Assembly: GCF_006440675.2 (NCBI RefSeq)
Contig: NZ_CP083951.1
Coordinates: 4,249,501-4,313,500 of the forward strand
Origin: Mesorhizobium sp. B2-8-5
Lineage (GTDB): Bacteria; Pseudomonadota; Alphaproteobacteria; Rhizobiales; Rhizobiaceae
DNA: 64,000 bases
Reading direction: 5' to 3'
Both the position numbers and the translations under genes were made by a program. Each line of letters opens with the position of its first letter. Within the stretch, counting starts at the first letter, position 1. Shown here piece by piece: positions 35,033 through 44,109 of this stretch. The notes under the pieces are model-generated. The model had not been told where the DNA came from. It did no database searches and worked only from the letters and a program-made list of their open reading frames with translations.

Positions 35033-35203
35033 ATGCCCGATGCATTCTCACGCGTCATCGCCTTCCTTGCCGTGGTCACGGCCCTTTTGTTTGCCGGGCT
35101 GCATTTCCACCAAGGCCACATCATCGCCACGCTCTATTTCATGACCGGCGCCATTCTGGTGACGGCCGTGACGCGCATGAATGTGCGCAGAGGGTTGATT
35201 TAG
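35033..35203 (+). CDS. Small membrane protein of unknown function
   Basis: A protein of 56 residues with two hydrophobic segments (VIAFLAVVTALLFAGLHF and IIATLYFMTGAILVTAV) and a basic C-terminus (RMNVRRGLI). It lies 135 bases after the metallo-beta-lactamase gene, in the same direction. The spacing is too large to assume co-transcription, and no family is recognised. Confidence 0.6.
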   Translation: MPDAFSRVIAFLAVVTALLFAGLHFHQGHIIATLYFMTGAILVTAVTRMNVRRGLI

Positions 35204-35314
35204 AGCCTAACCGGTTCGGCTCGACAGTCGTTCGAAGATCGTCGGCACATCGCCTTGACTTCGAGAGCTTGCCTACCTTATATCGCGGCTCGCTTCGGCC
35301 TTCGGGCAAAGAGC

Positions 35315-35389
35315 GGGCGATTAGCTCAGCGGGAGAGCACACCCTTCACACGGGTGGGGTCGCAGGTTCAATCCCTGCATCGCCCACCA
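35315..35389 (+). tRNA. tRNA-Val (anticodon CAC)
   Basis: The acceptor stem GGGCGAT pairs with ATCGCCC, followed by A and an encoded CCA (75 nt with CCA). The D arm contains GCTCAGCGGGAGAGC, the anticodon stem-loop CACCC-TTCACAC-GGGTG shows anticodon CAC, and the T arm is GCAGG-TTCAATC-CCTGC. It decodes GTG. Confidence 0.95.
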
Positions 35390-35414
35390 TCCAACAGCTT
35401 GATAATGTTGGATG
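35388..35414 (+). terminator. Hairpin directly after tRNA-Val
   Basis: CATCCAACA (35388-35396) pairs perfectly with TGTTGGATG (35406-35414) across a 9-base loop. It begins at the CCA end of the tRNA. There is no T-run, so it may be a processing or rho-dependent end structure. Confidence 0.55.
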
Positions 35415-35457
35415 AATGGCCCGACGAATTCTTCGACAATTGCACTGGGGAGCCAGC

Positions 35458-36138
35458 TCAGCGCGCTGCCGCGATCAGCCGCTCGGCCAGGTCCGGCGTC
35501 AGCGTGTCGAAATGCGAGATCACCAGTGTGGGCTCGAATTCGCGCACATGGCGGTCGGTGTAGCCGAAATCGACCGCGACCACCGGAATGCCGGCCGCCT
35601 TGGCGGTGTCGATGTCGGTTTGCGAATCGCCGATCATCAAGGCGTTCTCCACATCGCCGCCGGCCAGCCGGATCGTCTCGGTGAGATGGCGCGGGTCAGG
35701 CTTGCGGAAGGCGAAAGTGTCCTGGCCGCAGATCGCGGCAAAATACTTGGCAAGCCCGAGCGCGCCGATCAGCGCCACGGAATTGGCCTCGTATTTGTTG
35801 GTGCAGACCGCCATCAGATAGCCGGCGGCCTGGAAACGATCGAGCGCGGCAACGACGCCAGGATAGGGGCGGGATTTGCCGGGAATGTTCAGCGTGTAAT
35901 GGTCGAGGAACAGGTTCAGCAGCCGGTCGTGCTCTTCCGCCACCAGCGCCTTGTTCTGCGCGGCATGCGCGCGTTCGATCATGACGCGCCCGCCATGGCC
36001 GACGAAGCGCCGGAAACCGGCTTCGTCGACAGCGGCGAGGTCGCTTGCCGCCAGGCTGTGATTGAGGCTGTCGAGCAGGTCCGGCGCCGTATCGACCAGC
36101 GTTCCATCCAGGTCGAAGACGATGATCGGGCTCGGCAT
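35458..36138 (-). CDS. gph: Phosphoglycolate phosphatase (HAD family)
   Basis: A protein of 226 residues. HAD motif I is VFDLDGTLVDTAPDLLDSL (nucleophile Asp and acid Asp in DLDGT), motif II is VCTNK, motif III is the Lys in RKPDP, and motif IV is IGDSQTDIDTAKAAG. The cap domain between motifs I and II is of the PGP type. It removes phosphoglycolate formed during repair of DNA ends or by Rubisco. The ATG at 36138 puts motif I at residue 8, as expected; the long open frame further upstream is antisense to rpiA and not part of the gene. Confidence 0.9.
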   Translation of the reverse strand: MPSPIIVFDLDGTLVDTAPDLLDSLNHSLAASDLAAVDEAGFRRFVGHGGRVMIERAHAAQNKALVAEEHDRLLNLFLDHYTLNIPGKSRPYPGVVAALDRFQAAGYLMAVCTNKYEANSVALIGALGLAKYFAAICGQDTFAFRKPDPRHLTETIRLAGGDVENALMIGDSQTDIDTAKAAGIPVVAVDFGYTDRHVREFEPTLVISHFDTLTPDLAERLIAAAR

Positions 36139-36298
36139 GGCGCGTTCCTGTAGCGATTGAATTGCCGCAGCCGATACAGGTTGGGCCTGGTTCAAGCAAG
36201 AAGCCTCGATCGGTCCACAGAGCCTTTGAGAGCGGCCCTTTGACGGGACAGGCAAAAATGCTAGGAGGCGCGCGAAACCGGCGAAATCGGGGCTCCCC

Positions 36299-36994
36299 AT
36301 GGATGCAAGGCAGTTGAAGGTCGAAGCCGCGCGGGCCGCGCTCGCCCATGTCGGCGACGGCATGCGCCTCGGCATCGGCACCGGCACCACGGCGGAAGAA
36401 TTCGTGCGGCTGCTGGCCGAGAAGGTTGCGACCGGCCTCAAGGTCATTGGCGTGCCGACTTCCGAGCGCACCGCGGCGCTCTGCCGCGAACTCGGCGTGC
36501 CGCTGTCTACACTGGAAGAAACGCCGGAACTCGACCTCACCATCGACGGCGCCGACGAGGTCGATCCGGACCTGACCCTGATCAAGGGTGGCGGCGGCGC
36601 ACTACTGCGCGAGAAAATCGTCGCGGCGGCGTCCGATCGCATGATCGTCATCGCCGACAAATCCAAGATGGTCGGGACGCTCGGCCGGTTCCCGCTGCCG
36701 ATCGAGGTCAACAAATTCGGCCTGCGCGCCACCGAGATCGCGGTTCGAGCCGCCGCGGCAGAGCTCGGCCTTTCCGGCCCGGTTACATTGAGGATGACGG
36801 GGGGCCAGCCATTTGTTACAGACGGCGGCCACTTTATCCTCGATGCATCTTTTGGCCGCATTCCGGATACAAGAGCGCTGTCGAATGCTCTCTTCGCCAT
36901 TCCAGGCGTTGTCGAGCACGGTCTATTCATCGGGCTGGCGTCAACGGCCATCATCGCCGGCGGCGACGGTATCGAAACCGTCCATGCAGCCTGA
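36299..36994 (+). CDS. rpiA: Ribose-5-phosphate isomerase A
   Basis: A protein of 231 residues. The typical phosphate-binding start is [19 protein letters not shown]. The catalytic region is [31 protein letters not shown], seen as DGADEVDP and [11 protein letters not shown] with the general base Asp and the Lys. It interconverts ribose-5-phosphate and ribulose-5-phosphate in the pentose phosphate pathway. It is divergent from gph and 21 bases ahead of the DUF2059 gene. Confidence 0.96.
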   Translation: MDARQLKVEAARAALAHVGDGMRLGIGTGTTAEEFVRLLAEKVATGLKVIGVPTSERTAALCRELGVPLSTLEETPELDLTIDGADEVDPDLTLIKGGGGALLREKIVAAASDRMIVIADKSKMVGTLGRFPLPIEVNKFGLRATEIAVRAAAAELGLSGPVTLRMTGGQPFVTDGGHFILDASFGRIPDTRALSNALFAIPGVVEHGLFIGLASTAIIAGGDGIETVHAA

Positions 36995-37015
36995 AACCAG
37001 GGAGTTCTATCGACC

Positions 37016-37615
37016 ATGATGTTGCCTAAACGAGTTCGCCGCTTTTCGATGCTTCTGGCGGCCTCGGCCGCCCTTGCGCTGTCTTCGCCGGTGTTTGCGC
37101 AGGATGTCAGCGAATCGCATCTGAAGGCGGCGCGCGCGGCCGTCGCGGCGATCCATGCCACGGACACGTTCGACAACATCCTGCCGCAGGCGGCCGGCGC
37201 GCTCGAGGCGCAGCTCATCCAGAAGAACCCCGACATGCAGGAGCTGATCGGCAAGACCGTGGCCGAGAAAGCGCTCAGCCTCGCTTCGCGCCGCGCCGAT
37301 CTCGAAAAAGAAGCAGCACTTGCCTATGCCAAGGTGTTTTCCGAGCAGGAGCTCAACGACATCGCCACCTTCTACAGCTCGGAAGCCGGCAAGAAGCTGC
37401 TGGACAGCGGTCCCGCGGTGACGCGCGACCTCGTGAAGGCCGCCGACATTTGGCAGAATGGCGTCGCCCGCGACCTCGCCCAGCAGGTCGGCGAAACGAT
37501 CGCCGCCGCCGCCAAGGCCGCGGCGCCGGCAGCACCGGCTCCGGACGCCACCGTGCCCGCCGACGGTTCCGCTCCGGCGGACAATTCGGCCCCGGCGGAC
37601 GACTCGCAGAACTGA
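37016..37615 (+). CDS. DUF2059 domain secreted protein
   Basis: A protein of 199 residues with a signal peptide ending at VFA-QD. The DUF2059 part covers residues about 100-155 (LAYAKVFSEQELNDIATFYSSEAGKKLLDSGPAV, seen as FSEQELNDIATFYSS and AGKKLLDSGP). The C-terminal 35 residues are an Ala/Pro/Asp repeat (PADGSAPADNSAPADDS) that looks like a disordered tail. It is periplasmic and of unknown activity. A strong terminator follows at 37649, so the rpiA-DUF2059 unit ends here. Confidence 0.88.
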   Translation: MMLPKRVRRFSMLLAASAALALSSPVFAQDVSESHLKAARAAVAAIHATDTFDNILPQAAGALEAQLIQKNPDMQELIGKTVAEKALSLASRRADLEKEAALAYAKVFSEQELNDIATFYSSEAGKKLLDSGPAVTRDLVKAADIWQNGVARDLAQQVGETIAAAAKAAAPAAPAPDATVPADGSAPADNSAPADDSQN

Positions 37616-37648
37616 TCCCAGTCAATCCGCCGACGGCGGCTGGACCAC

Positions 37649-37678
37649 AAAGCCCGGGTTTGCCCGGGCTTTTCTTTT
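37649..37678 (+). terminator. Rho-independent terminator after the DUF2059 gene
   Basis: AAAGCCCGGG (37649-37658) pairs with CCCGGGCTTT (37663-37672) over the loop TTTG, followed by a T-rich run (TTTCTTTT). Confidence 0.92.
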
Positions 37679-37732
37679 GCCGCTTTGCGGCCTACCTGTG
37701 ACCCGTCTTTCTCATCCGCAGGAGCCCAGGCG

Positions 37733-39121
37733 ATGGCCGGTTATGACTATGATCTGTTCGTCATCGGCGGCGGCTCCGGCGGGGTGAGGGCGGCCCGGGT
37801 GGCGGCGGCTCTCGGCAAGCGCGTCGCCGTCGCGGAGGAGTACCGCTTCGGCGGCACCTGCGTCATCCGCGGCTGCGTGCCGAAGAAGCTCTATGTCTAT
37901 GCCTCACAATTTCCCGAGCATTTCGCCGACGCCGCCGGCTATGGCTGGACGGTGCCCGAGGCAAGCTTCGACTGGCAGACGCTGGTCGCCAACAAGGACA
38001 AGGAGATCGCGCGGCTCGAGGCGATCTACAAGAGGAATGTCGAGGGCTCCGGCGGCGAGACCTTTCATTCGCGTGCAGTGCTCGTCGACCAGCACAGCAT
38101 TTATCTGGTTGCCGAGGACCGCACGGTCAGCGCCGACCAGATCCTGATCGCGACCGGCGGCCGGCCTGCACCGCATCCGGCGCTGTCAGGCCACGAATAC
38201 TGCATCTTCTCCAACGAGGCCTTCGATCTCAAGGAGCTGCCGAAGACGATCATGATCGAGGGCGGCGGCTACATCGCCGTCGAATTCGCCAACATCTTCC
38301 ATGGCCTGGGCGTCGACACCACGCTGGTCTATCGCGGCCAGGAGATCCTGAGCCGCTTCGACATGGATTTGCGCCGCTCGCTGCATGAGACAATGGAGAA
38401 AAAAGGCATCAGGATCCTCTGCCCCACCGTTTCGGAATGGGTGCGCAAGACCTCGGAGGGCCGGCTCGACGTGCTGCTGTCTTCTGGCCAAACCCTGACG
38501 GTTGATCAGGTCATGCTGGCGATCGGGCGTATTCCCAATACCGAGAATATGGGCCTGGAGGGCGTCGGTATCGAACTCAGCAAGACGGGCGCGATCGTGG
38601 TCGACCAATATTCGCGCACCAATGTCGACAACATCTGGGCGATCGGCGACGTCACTCATCGCGTGCAACTGACGCCGGTCGCCATCCACGAGGCGATGTG
38701 CTTCGTCGAGACGGCCTTCAAGGACAACCCGACCGCGCCGGATCACGACACCATACCGACCGCGGTGTTCTCGCAGCCGGAGATCGGCACCGTCGGCCTG
38801 TCGGAGGACGACGCGATCAAGCGCTATCCCGATGTCGAGATTTATCGCGCATCGTTCCGTCCGATGCGGCACACGCTGTCCGGCCGCGACGAGAAGATGC
38901 TGATGAAGCTGGTGGTCGACGGCGCGTCAAGGAAGGTGATCGGCGCCCATATTCTAGGCCCCGATGCCGGCGAGATGGCGCAGCTTCTCGGCATTCCGCT
39001 GAAGGCAGGCCTGACCAAGGACGATTTCGACCGCACCATGGCCGTGCATCCGACGGCGGCCGAGGAACTGGTGACGATGTACAAGCCGACCTATCGCGTG
39101 AAGAACGGCGAACGCGTCTGA
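37733..39121 (+). CDS. gor: Glutathione-disulfide reductase
   Basis: A flavoprotein of 462 residues. FAD binding is seen in DLFVIGGGSGGVRAA, and the redox-active disulfide is C43-V-I-R-G-C48 (GGTCVIRGCVPKK). The NADPH region is GGGYIAVEFANIFHGLG, and the catalytic His-Glu pair is in HPTAAEELVTMY near the end. It reduces GSSG with NADPH. The start at 37733 follows AGGAG and is where the FAD fold begins. Its terminator-bounded promoter lies in the 55 bases before it. Confidence 0.95.
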   Translation: MAGYDYDLFVIGGGSGGVRAARVAAALGKRVAVAEEYRFGGTCVIRGCVPKKLYVYASQFPEHFADAAGYGWTVPEASFDWQTLVANKDKEIARLEAIYKRNVEGSGGETFHSRAVLVDQHSIYLVAEDRTVSADQILIATGGRPAPHPALSGHEYCIFSNEAFDLKELPKTIMIEGGGYIAVEFANIFHGLGVDTTLVYRGQEILSRFDMDLRRSLHETMEKKGIRILCPTVSEWVRKTSEGRLDVLLSSGQTLTVDQVMLAIGRIPNTENMGLEGVGIELSKTGAIVVDQYSRTNVDNIWAIGDVTHRVQLTPVAIHEAMCFVETAFKDNPTAPDHDTIPTAVFSQPEIGTVGLSEDDAIKRYPDVEIYRASFRPMRHTLSGRDEKMLMKLVVDGASRKVIGAHILGPDAGEMAQLLGIPLKAGLTKDDFDRTMAVHPTAAEELVTMYKPTYRVKNGERV

Positions 39122-39147
39122 CATTTCAGGGTTTCAGGGAGCCTGCG

Positions 39148-40308
39148 ATGTCCGCCACCGCCGCGCCGCTGGACCGCAATTTCGCCCGGCGCGTCGATCA
39201 GGTCGTGGATGGCGCGATCGAGGAGCGCCGTATCGTCGGCGCGGTCGTTCTCGTCGCCCGGCGCGGCGAGATCCTTTATGGCCGCGCAGCCGGCGTCGCC
39301 GACCGCGAGGCGAACAAACCGATGCGACAGGACGCGATCTTCCGCCTGGCCTCGGTGACCAAGCCGGTCGTCGCCACCGCGGCGCTTGCCTTGGTCGAGG
39401 CCGGCGTGATCGATCTTGCCGATCCGGTGACGAAATTCATACCCGAGTTCCGACCGAAGCTTGCCGACGGCAGCGAACCCGCCTTGACCATCCGGCATTT
39501 GCTCACCCACACGGCCGGCCTCGATTACGGCTTTCGCCAGCCCGCCGGCGGTCCCTATCAACGGGCCGGTATCTCGGATGGCCTCGACCAGCCGGGCCTT
39601 TCCATGACCGAGAACCTCCGCCGCATCGCGTCGGTGCCGCTGTCCTTCGCGCCGGGCGCGGGCTGGGGCTATTCGGTGGCGATGGACGTCCTGGGCGAGG
39701 CGATGGCGAGAGCCACGGGCGAGACCTTGCCGGACCTTGCCGAGCGTCTGGTCGCCAGGCCTCTCGGTATGAGCGACACGGCTTTTGCCGTCCGTGACCG
39801 GGCCCGGCTAGTGACGCCTTACGCGGACGGCCCCGGCGGGGCAGTCGCCATGGGCGAGCATCATCTCGTGCCTTTCGGCGATGGCGCCATCTCGTTCACG
39901 CCCGGGCGCATTTTCGATCCTGCCTCCTTCGCATCCGGCGGCACCGGCATGAACGGAACGGCCGGCGATGTCCTGAAGCTGCTCGAAGCGCTGCGGCGCG
40001 GAGACGGGACGGTCATCCGCCCCGAGACGGCGGCGGCAATGACCAGGGATGCGATCGCAGGTCTGGAGACGACCATGCCAGGCTGGGGCTGGGGTCTGGG
40101 ATTTGGCGTGTTGCGCGACCCGGTCGCGGCCGCAACGCCGCAGACTCCGGGCACCTGGCGATGGGGCGGCGTCTACGGCCATTCCTGGTTCGTCGACCCG
40201 GCGCTCGAGCTGACGGTGGTGGCGCTCACCAACACGGCGATCGCCGGCATGATGGGCGCCTTCCCGGACGCGATGCGTGACGCGATCTACGGCCGCCAGG
40301 CCGGATGA
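39148..40308 (+). CDS. Serine hydrolase, class C beta-lactamase/esterase family
   Basis: A protein of 386 residues with no signal peptide. The nucleophile is S69 in the S-x-x-K motif (LASVTKPV). The second motif is Y-S-V (WGYSVAMD) where AmpC has Y-x-N, which suggests an esterase (family VIII) rather than a true beta-lactamase. The third motif is in VYGHSW (H-S in place of K-T-G). It is 26 bases after gor but has its own GGGAG site, so co-transcription is possible. Confidence 0.87.
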   Translation: MSATAAPLDRNFARRVDQVVDGAIEERRIVGAVVLVARRGEILYGRAAGVADREANKPMRQDAIFRLASVTKPVVATAALALVEAGVIDLADPVTKFIPEFRPKLADGSEPALTIRHLLTHTAGLDYGFRQPAGGPYQRAGISDGLDQPGLSMTENLRRIASVPLSFAPGAGWGYSVAMDVLGEAMARATGETLPDLAERLVARPLGMSDTAFAVRDRARLVTPYADGPGGAVAMGEHHLVPFGDGAISFTPGRIFDPASFASGGTGMNGTAGDVLKLLEALRRGDGTVIRPETAAAMTRDAIAGLETTMPGWGWGLGFGVLRDPVAAATPQTPGTWRWGGVYGHSWFVDPALELTVVALTNTAIAGMMGAFPDAMRDAIYGRQAG

Positions 40309-40355
40309 CGGAGACAACCCGCCGCCGATAAATACCGGCGGCGGTAAAGTTTTCA

Positions 40356-40461
40356 GGCCTAAAGCGCGTCGCGTCGAAACGGATTCACGCGACGCGCTTT
40401 AGGCCGTTGCTTGATGCATGTCGTTGTCGCAAAACCGAGGTCACTTTTGCGCGACATGCAT
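40356..40461. repeat. Double palindromic repeat between convergent genes
   Basis: First hairpin: GGCCTAAAGCGCGTCGCGT (40356-40374) pairs perfectly (19 bp) with 40387-40405 over a 12-base loop. Second hairpin: ATGCATGTCG (40414-40423) pairs with CGACATGCAT (40452-40461), with CGCAAAA and TTTTGCG as an inner stem. Similar paired palindromes occur in rhizobial intergenic regions. The second overlaps the mgtE stop codon and can act as a bidirectional terminator. Confidence 0.85.
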
Positions 40462-41825
40462 TAAAGCAGCGTGCCGCGCAGGATCACCAGCGCCACCGAG
40501 AAGTAGATGACCAGCCCGGTGACATCGACCAGCGTGGCGACGAACGGCGCCGAGGCGCTTGCCGGGTCGAAGCCGATGCGCTTCAGCGCGAAGGGCAGCA
40601 TCGATCCCGACAGCGAGCCAAAGGTGACGATGCCGACCAGCGCCGCGCCCACCGTTGCCGCGATCAGCATCCAGTGCGGGCCGTAGTCGTAGAAGCCGAA
40701 ATACTGCCAGAGCGCGATGCGGCAGATGCCGACAATGCCGAGGATCGAGCCGAGCACCACCCCGGTCGGCAGCTCGCGCAGCGCCACCCGCCACCAGTCG
40801 CGCAGCCCGATCTCGCGCAGCGCCAGAGCGCGGATGACGAGCGACGTCGCCTGCGAGCCGGAATTGCCGCCGGAGCTCATGATAAGCGGGATGAACAGCG
40901 TCAACACGATCGCCTTTTCCAGCTCGCTCTCGTAGCTTTGCATGGCGTTGGCCGTAAGCATCTCGCTGAGGAACAGCGCGCAGAGCCAGCCGGCCCGCTT
41001 CTGGATCATGGCGAGGAAGCTCATCTTCATATAGGGCTCGTCGAGCGCCTCCATGCCGCCGAAACGATGCACGTCCTCGGTCGTCTCCTCGATCATCGTG
41101 TCGATGATGTCGTCGACGGTGACGATGCCGAGGATCCTGCCATGGTCGACCACCGGCAAGGCGAGCAGGTCGTATTTCGAGATCGTCTGCGCCAGGTTCT
41201 CGCGATCGGTGAGCGGCGTCACCGTCACCGGCACGCGATCGGGCGCTACCGACAGGATCGGATCCTCCGGGTTGCCGGTGATCAGCCGGCGCAGTCCGGT
41301 CGAACGCAGCAGGAGCTGCGTCTCCGGATCGACGATGTAGATGGCGTAGATGGTTTCGCGGGTGCGCTCGACCTTGCGGATGTAGTCGAGCGTGCGCCCA
41401 ACGGTCCAGTCCGAGGGCACGCTGACGAATTCCGTCGTCATGATCGAGGCAGCACTGCCTTCCGGATAGCCAAGGATGGATAGCAGCGTCGCGCGCAGCG
41501 GCGTGGCCAAGGCGCCGAGCAGCTCCGAGCGGGCCGGCTCATCCAACTCGCGCAGAATGTCGGCCGCGCGGTCGACTGACATGGCGGTCAAAAGCTTGCT
41601 TGCCTTGGGACGGGGCAGGGCTTCGGCGAGCTCGGGCGCTGCTTCGAGCTCCGGCTGGTCGAAAATCTCGACCAGCCGCTCGAACGGCACGGCGCAAAGC
41701 AGCTCGATGGCCGTCTCGCGGGGTTCGTGGTTGAGGGCTTCGACGACGTCGGCGACGTGATCGTTGGCAAGAACACGGGCGACGGCGGTTGCTTCGTCGT
41801 CCAATACGGGGGCGAATTCGTTCAT
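40461..41825 (-). CDS. mgtE: Magnesium transporter MgtE
   Basis: A protein of 454 residues. The cytosolic N domain runs to about residue 130 (MTTEFVSVPSDWTVG starts the CBS pair). The CBS domains include GIVTVDDIIDTMIEETTEDVHRFGG, and about five membrane segments follow with the channel signature PLIMSSGGNSGSQATSLVIRALALREI (here GGNSGSQATSLVIR), the Mg-binding site. The CBS and N domains sense internal magnesium and close the channel. The start codon at 41825 is immediately preceded by a large hairpin (41838-41884), which suggests post-transcriptional control. Confidence 0.95.
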   Translation of the reverse strand: MNEFAPVLDDEATAVARVLANDHVADVVEALNHEPRETAIELLCAVPFERLVEIFDQPELEAAPELAEALPRPKASKLLTAMSVDRAADILRELDEPARSELLGALATPLRATLLSILGYPEGSAASIMTTEFVSVPSDWTVGRTLDYIRKVERTRETIYAIYIVDPETQLLLRSTGLRRLITGNPEDPILSVAPDRVPVTVTPLTDRENLAQTISKYDLLALPVVDHGRILGIVTVDDIIDTMIEETTEDVHRFGGMEALDEPYMKMSFLAMIQKRAGWLCALFLSEMLTANAMQSYESELEKAIVLTLFIPLIMSSGGNSGSQATSLVIRALALREIGLRDWWRVALRELPTGVVLGSILGIVGICRIALWQYFGFYDYGPHWMLIAATVGAALVGIVTFGSLSGSMLPFALKRIGFDPASASAPFVATLVDVTGLVIYFSVALVILRGTLL

Positions 41826-41837
41826 GGCTCACTCCTT

Positions 41838-41884
41838 GCCGTCCGGCAGGACGTGAGCCATCAGGTCACGTCAGGGCGGACGGC
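41838..41884 (-). promoter_or_regulatory. Structured leader hairpin of mgtE
   Basis: Outer stem GCCGTCCG (41838-41845) with CGGACGGC (41877-41884); a symmetric 4+4 internal loop; inner stem GACGTGA (41850-41856) with TCACGTC (41866-41872); and a 9-base loop. The base of the stem lies one base from the AGGAGT ribosome-binding site at 41832-41837, so folding could expose or hide it. Confidence 0.7.
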
Positions 41885-42104
41885 GGTTGCGTTCGACTGT
41901 GACTGTCGCCAGGCATGGCGCGTTGACCTTTCTGCTCGCCGGGTTCGAGTTTGAATTTGGCGAGCGGGCGCAACATAGGAGCGCTTTTTGCCGAGTCAAT
42001 TGTCAAAAGCTCGGAAATCGGGTGAGGGGAGGTCGGATCGCGAGACTGTGATCGGCAGCCGCAGCAGCCAAGCCATGGAAGCAGGTAAAAGCTTGGCCTG
42101 ACTG

Positions 42105-44096
42105 CTATTTCTGCTTCAGCCGGCGGAACCGCAGCCATTTGTCCTCGGCCGGCCGCGGCGGCTGGGTGAGGATGGTGGTGAGCTCGCGCGGCAGGCTGGG
42201 AGCGAGCGGCTTCTTGGTGGCGACGCCGTCAGCGATCGCGACCACGCTGTGGTAGAAATCCTCGCCCGTAAGCGAGCGCGGTGGCACTGCCTCATGCATG
42301 ACGCTGATGACGGTGACGTTCGCGCAATTGTCCTTGATCGCCTGGTGGAAGGCGATCTTGCCTTCGGGATCGAGCGCGCCGGTCGCCTCGTCGAGGAACA
42401 GAAGTCCGGGCTGCCGCAGGATGATGCGGGCGACCACCAGCTTCTGCTTCTGGCCGCCCGAAAGCACCTGGTCCCAGACCTTGCCCTCACGGCTCTCGTC
42501 GGCCAGGTGCCCGATGAAGTCGCCGAGACCGGCTTTATGCAGGGCTGCGGCGACCTGCGTGTCGCTATGGTCGTTCTCGGAACCCGGCAGGCAGACGAGC
42601 TGCTTTAGCGAGACCTGCTGCAGCTTGACCTCCTGGGCGGCGTAGAAGCTCGTCACGCCTTCCGGGAAAACGATGGTGCCGCGGCCATATGGCCACAAGC
42701 CATTGATCGCCTTGATGAGCGAAGTCTTGCCGCAGCCGGACTCACCCTTGAGGAAGGTCCATTCGCCGCGACGGAAACGCAGATTGGCGGCGCTGAGGAA
42801 GGGCGTCGCATCTTCGCCCTGATGCGCCAGCTCGAGCTTCTGAATGGTGAGGCCGAACACGGGGTTCTGGGTGGCGTAGCTGAAGTCGGAGCGGCCGGTC
42901 TGCTGATAGAATTCCTGCGGGTGCTGGACGTTCTCGATGGCGTTGGCGAGTTCGGTGACGCGCTGGCTGTTGGCCCGCAGCGTGGCAATCGCCGGCATCA
43001 CATGGATGAACCACGAACACTGGCTGATCAATTGGGCGACCATTTCGGAGCCGGTGATGTAGCCCTTGTAGTCGAGGCGGTTGTGGATGAACGACACGAG
43101 GCCGGGCGAGTAGGCAACGATGCGGGCGCCGACGAAATTGTAGATCAGCTCGAACGACGTGTAGCTGGTGTTGACGATGTTGAGCCGCCCCCATGTCTTG
43201 TCGATATCGACATAGAGCCGGTCATGCATCGACTTCTGCACGCCCTCGCCATGCGAGGCGGCGACGTGGAAGCTGCGGCGCAGGAATGTCGTCAGTTCGC
43301 TGCGGTAGCTGCCCTCGGCCTGCTGCATGCGCACATTGAGCCGCTCGAGCAGGCGCCCGAGCTTGACCGCGATCCAGGTGTTCAGCGGCACATAGATGGC
43401 GACGGCAAGGAATGCCAGCACCGCGGTGCCGTAGCTGCCCAGGAATTCCAAGCCCTTGACCTCGACCGAGGACCCAATCAGGTTTTCACCGATGAAATAG
43501 AGCGAAGTCGCGACACCCAGCACGCCCATGGCAAGCCCGATGGCGCCGCCGGTCATGTCCTTGATCGATTCCTGGATACGCTGGTCGATGTTGTCCGGAG
43601 CGACGATGCCGCCGGCCGCCGAACCGTGCTGGGCGTGGAAATGGGTATGGTTGCCGTCGAGCAGGGCCTGGTTGAACTGGTTGTTCAGCCAACCCCGCCA
43701 TTTGCGATGCAAGGTCGTTGAAACGAGATTGCGCACGCCGGTGAAGCCGGCATCCTTCAGCACGACCAGCAGCACCAATATGCCGGCATTGGTCAGGATG
43801 GTCTGCAACGGATGGGTGTTGGCGGCGTCGTGGAGAAAGGCGATCGAATTGCCCAATTCGCCCAACGCCACGGCAAACCAGACGCCAGCCTTGCTGGACA
43901 ATGCCGTCAGCAGCGCAATGACGACGGTGAGGGTCCAAGCTTCCTTCCACCGGTTGGAGAACCAGTAGGCTCGCATCAGCCCCCAGAATGTACGCATCGA
44001 CGATACCGGCGTGAGGGACGAGGTCTTTGCCTCGCTGGATGTTTGCTCCGGTACTGTACGTTGCGGTCTACCGACCCAAGTCACGATCCCGCCCAA
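42105..44096 (-). CDS. BacA/SbmA-like ABC exporter with fused ATPase (BclA-like)
   Basis: A protein of up to 663 residues. The membrane half (about residues 45-400) is of the SbmA/BacA (ABC_membrane_2) type with six helices. The nucleotide-binding half has Walker A GESGCGKTS, the signature LSGGQKQKLVVARI and Walker B LLFLDEATGALD. This domain order is that of bacterial ABCD-like half-transporters, including BclA of Bradyrhizobium, which imports antimicrobial peptides, and the mycobacterial B12/bleomycin importer. The start codon is TTG at 44096 or GTG at 44084; neither has a strong ribosome-binding site. A palindromic operator lies just upstream. Confidence 0.9.
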   Translation of the reverse strand: MGGIVTWVGRPQRTVPEQTSSEAKTSSLTPVSSMRTFWGLMRAYWFSNRWKEAWTLTVVIALLTALSSKAGVWFAVALGELGNSIAFLHDAANTHPLQTILTNAGILVLLVVLKDAGFTGVRNLVSTTLHRKWRGWLNNQFNQALLDGNHTHFHAQHGSAAGGIVAPDNIDQRIQESIKDMTGGAIGLAMGVLGVATSLYFIGENLIGSSVEVKGLEFLGSYGTAVLAFLAVAIYVPLNTWIAVKLGRLLERLNVRMQQAEGSYRSELTTFLRRSFHVAASHGEGVQKSMHDRLYVDIDKTWGRLNIVNTSYTSFELIYNFVGARIVAYSPGLVSFIHNRLDYKGYITGSEMVAQLISQCSWFIHVMPAIATLRANSQRVTELANAIENVQHPQEFYQQTGRSDFSYATQNPVFGLTIQKLELAHQGEDATPFLSAANLRFRRGEWTFLKGESGCGKTSLIKAINGLWPYGRGTIVFPEGVTSFYAAQEVKLQQVSLKQLVCLPGSENDHSDTQVAAALHKAGLGDFIGHLADESREGKVWDQVLSGGQKQKLVVARIILRQPGLLFLDEATGALDPEGKIAFHQAIKDNCANVTVISVMHEAVPPRSLTGEDFYHSVVAIADGVATKKPLAPSLPRELTTILTQPPRPAEDKWLRFRRLKQK

Positions 44097-44109
44097 ACCT
44101 TTCTAGTTT

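Noticed and set aside
35315..35414. tRNA-Val as the attachment site of an island carrying the protease and P450 genes
   Set aside because: No integrase gene and no second copy of the tRNA 3' end were seen in the window.
36139..37254. N-terminal extension of the phosphoglycolate phosphatase frame
   Set aside because: It is antisense to rpiA and the phosphatase family starts at the DLDGT motif, which an ATG at 36138 provides.
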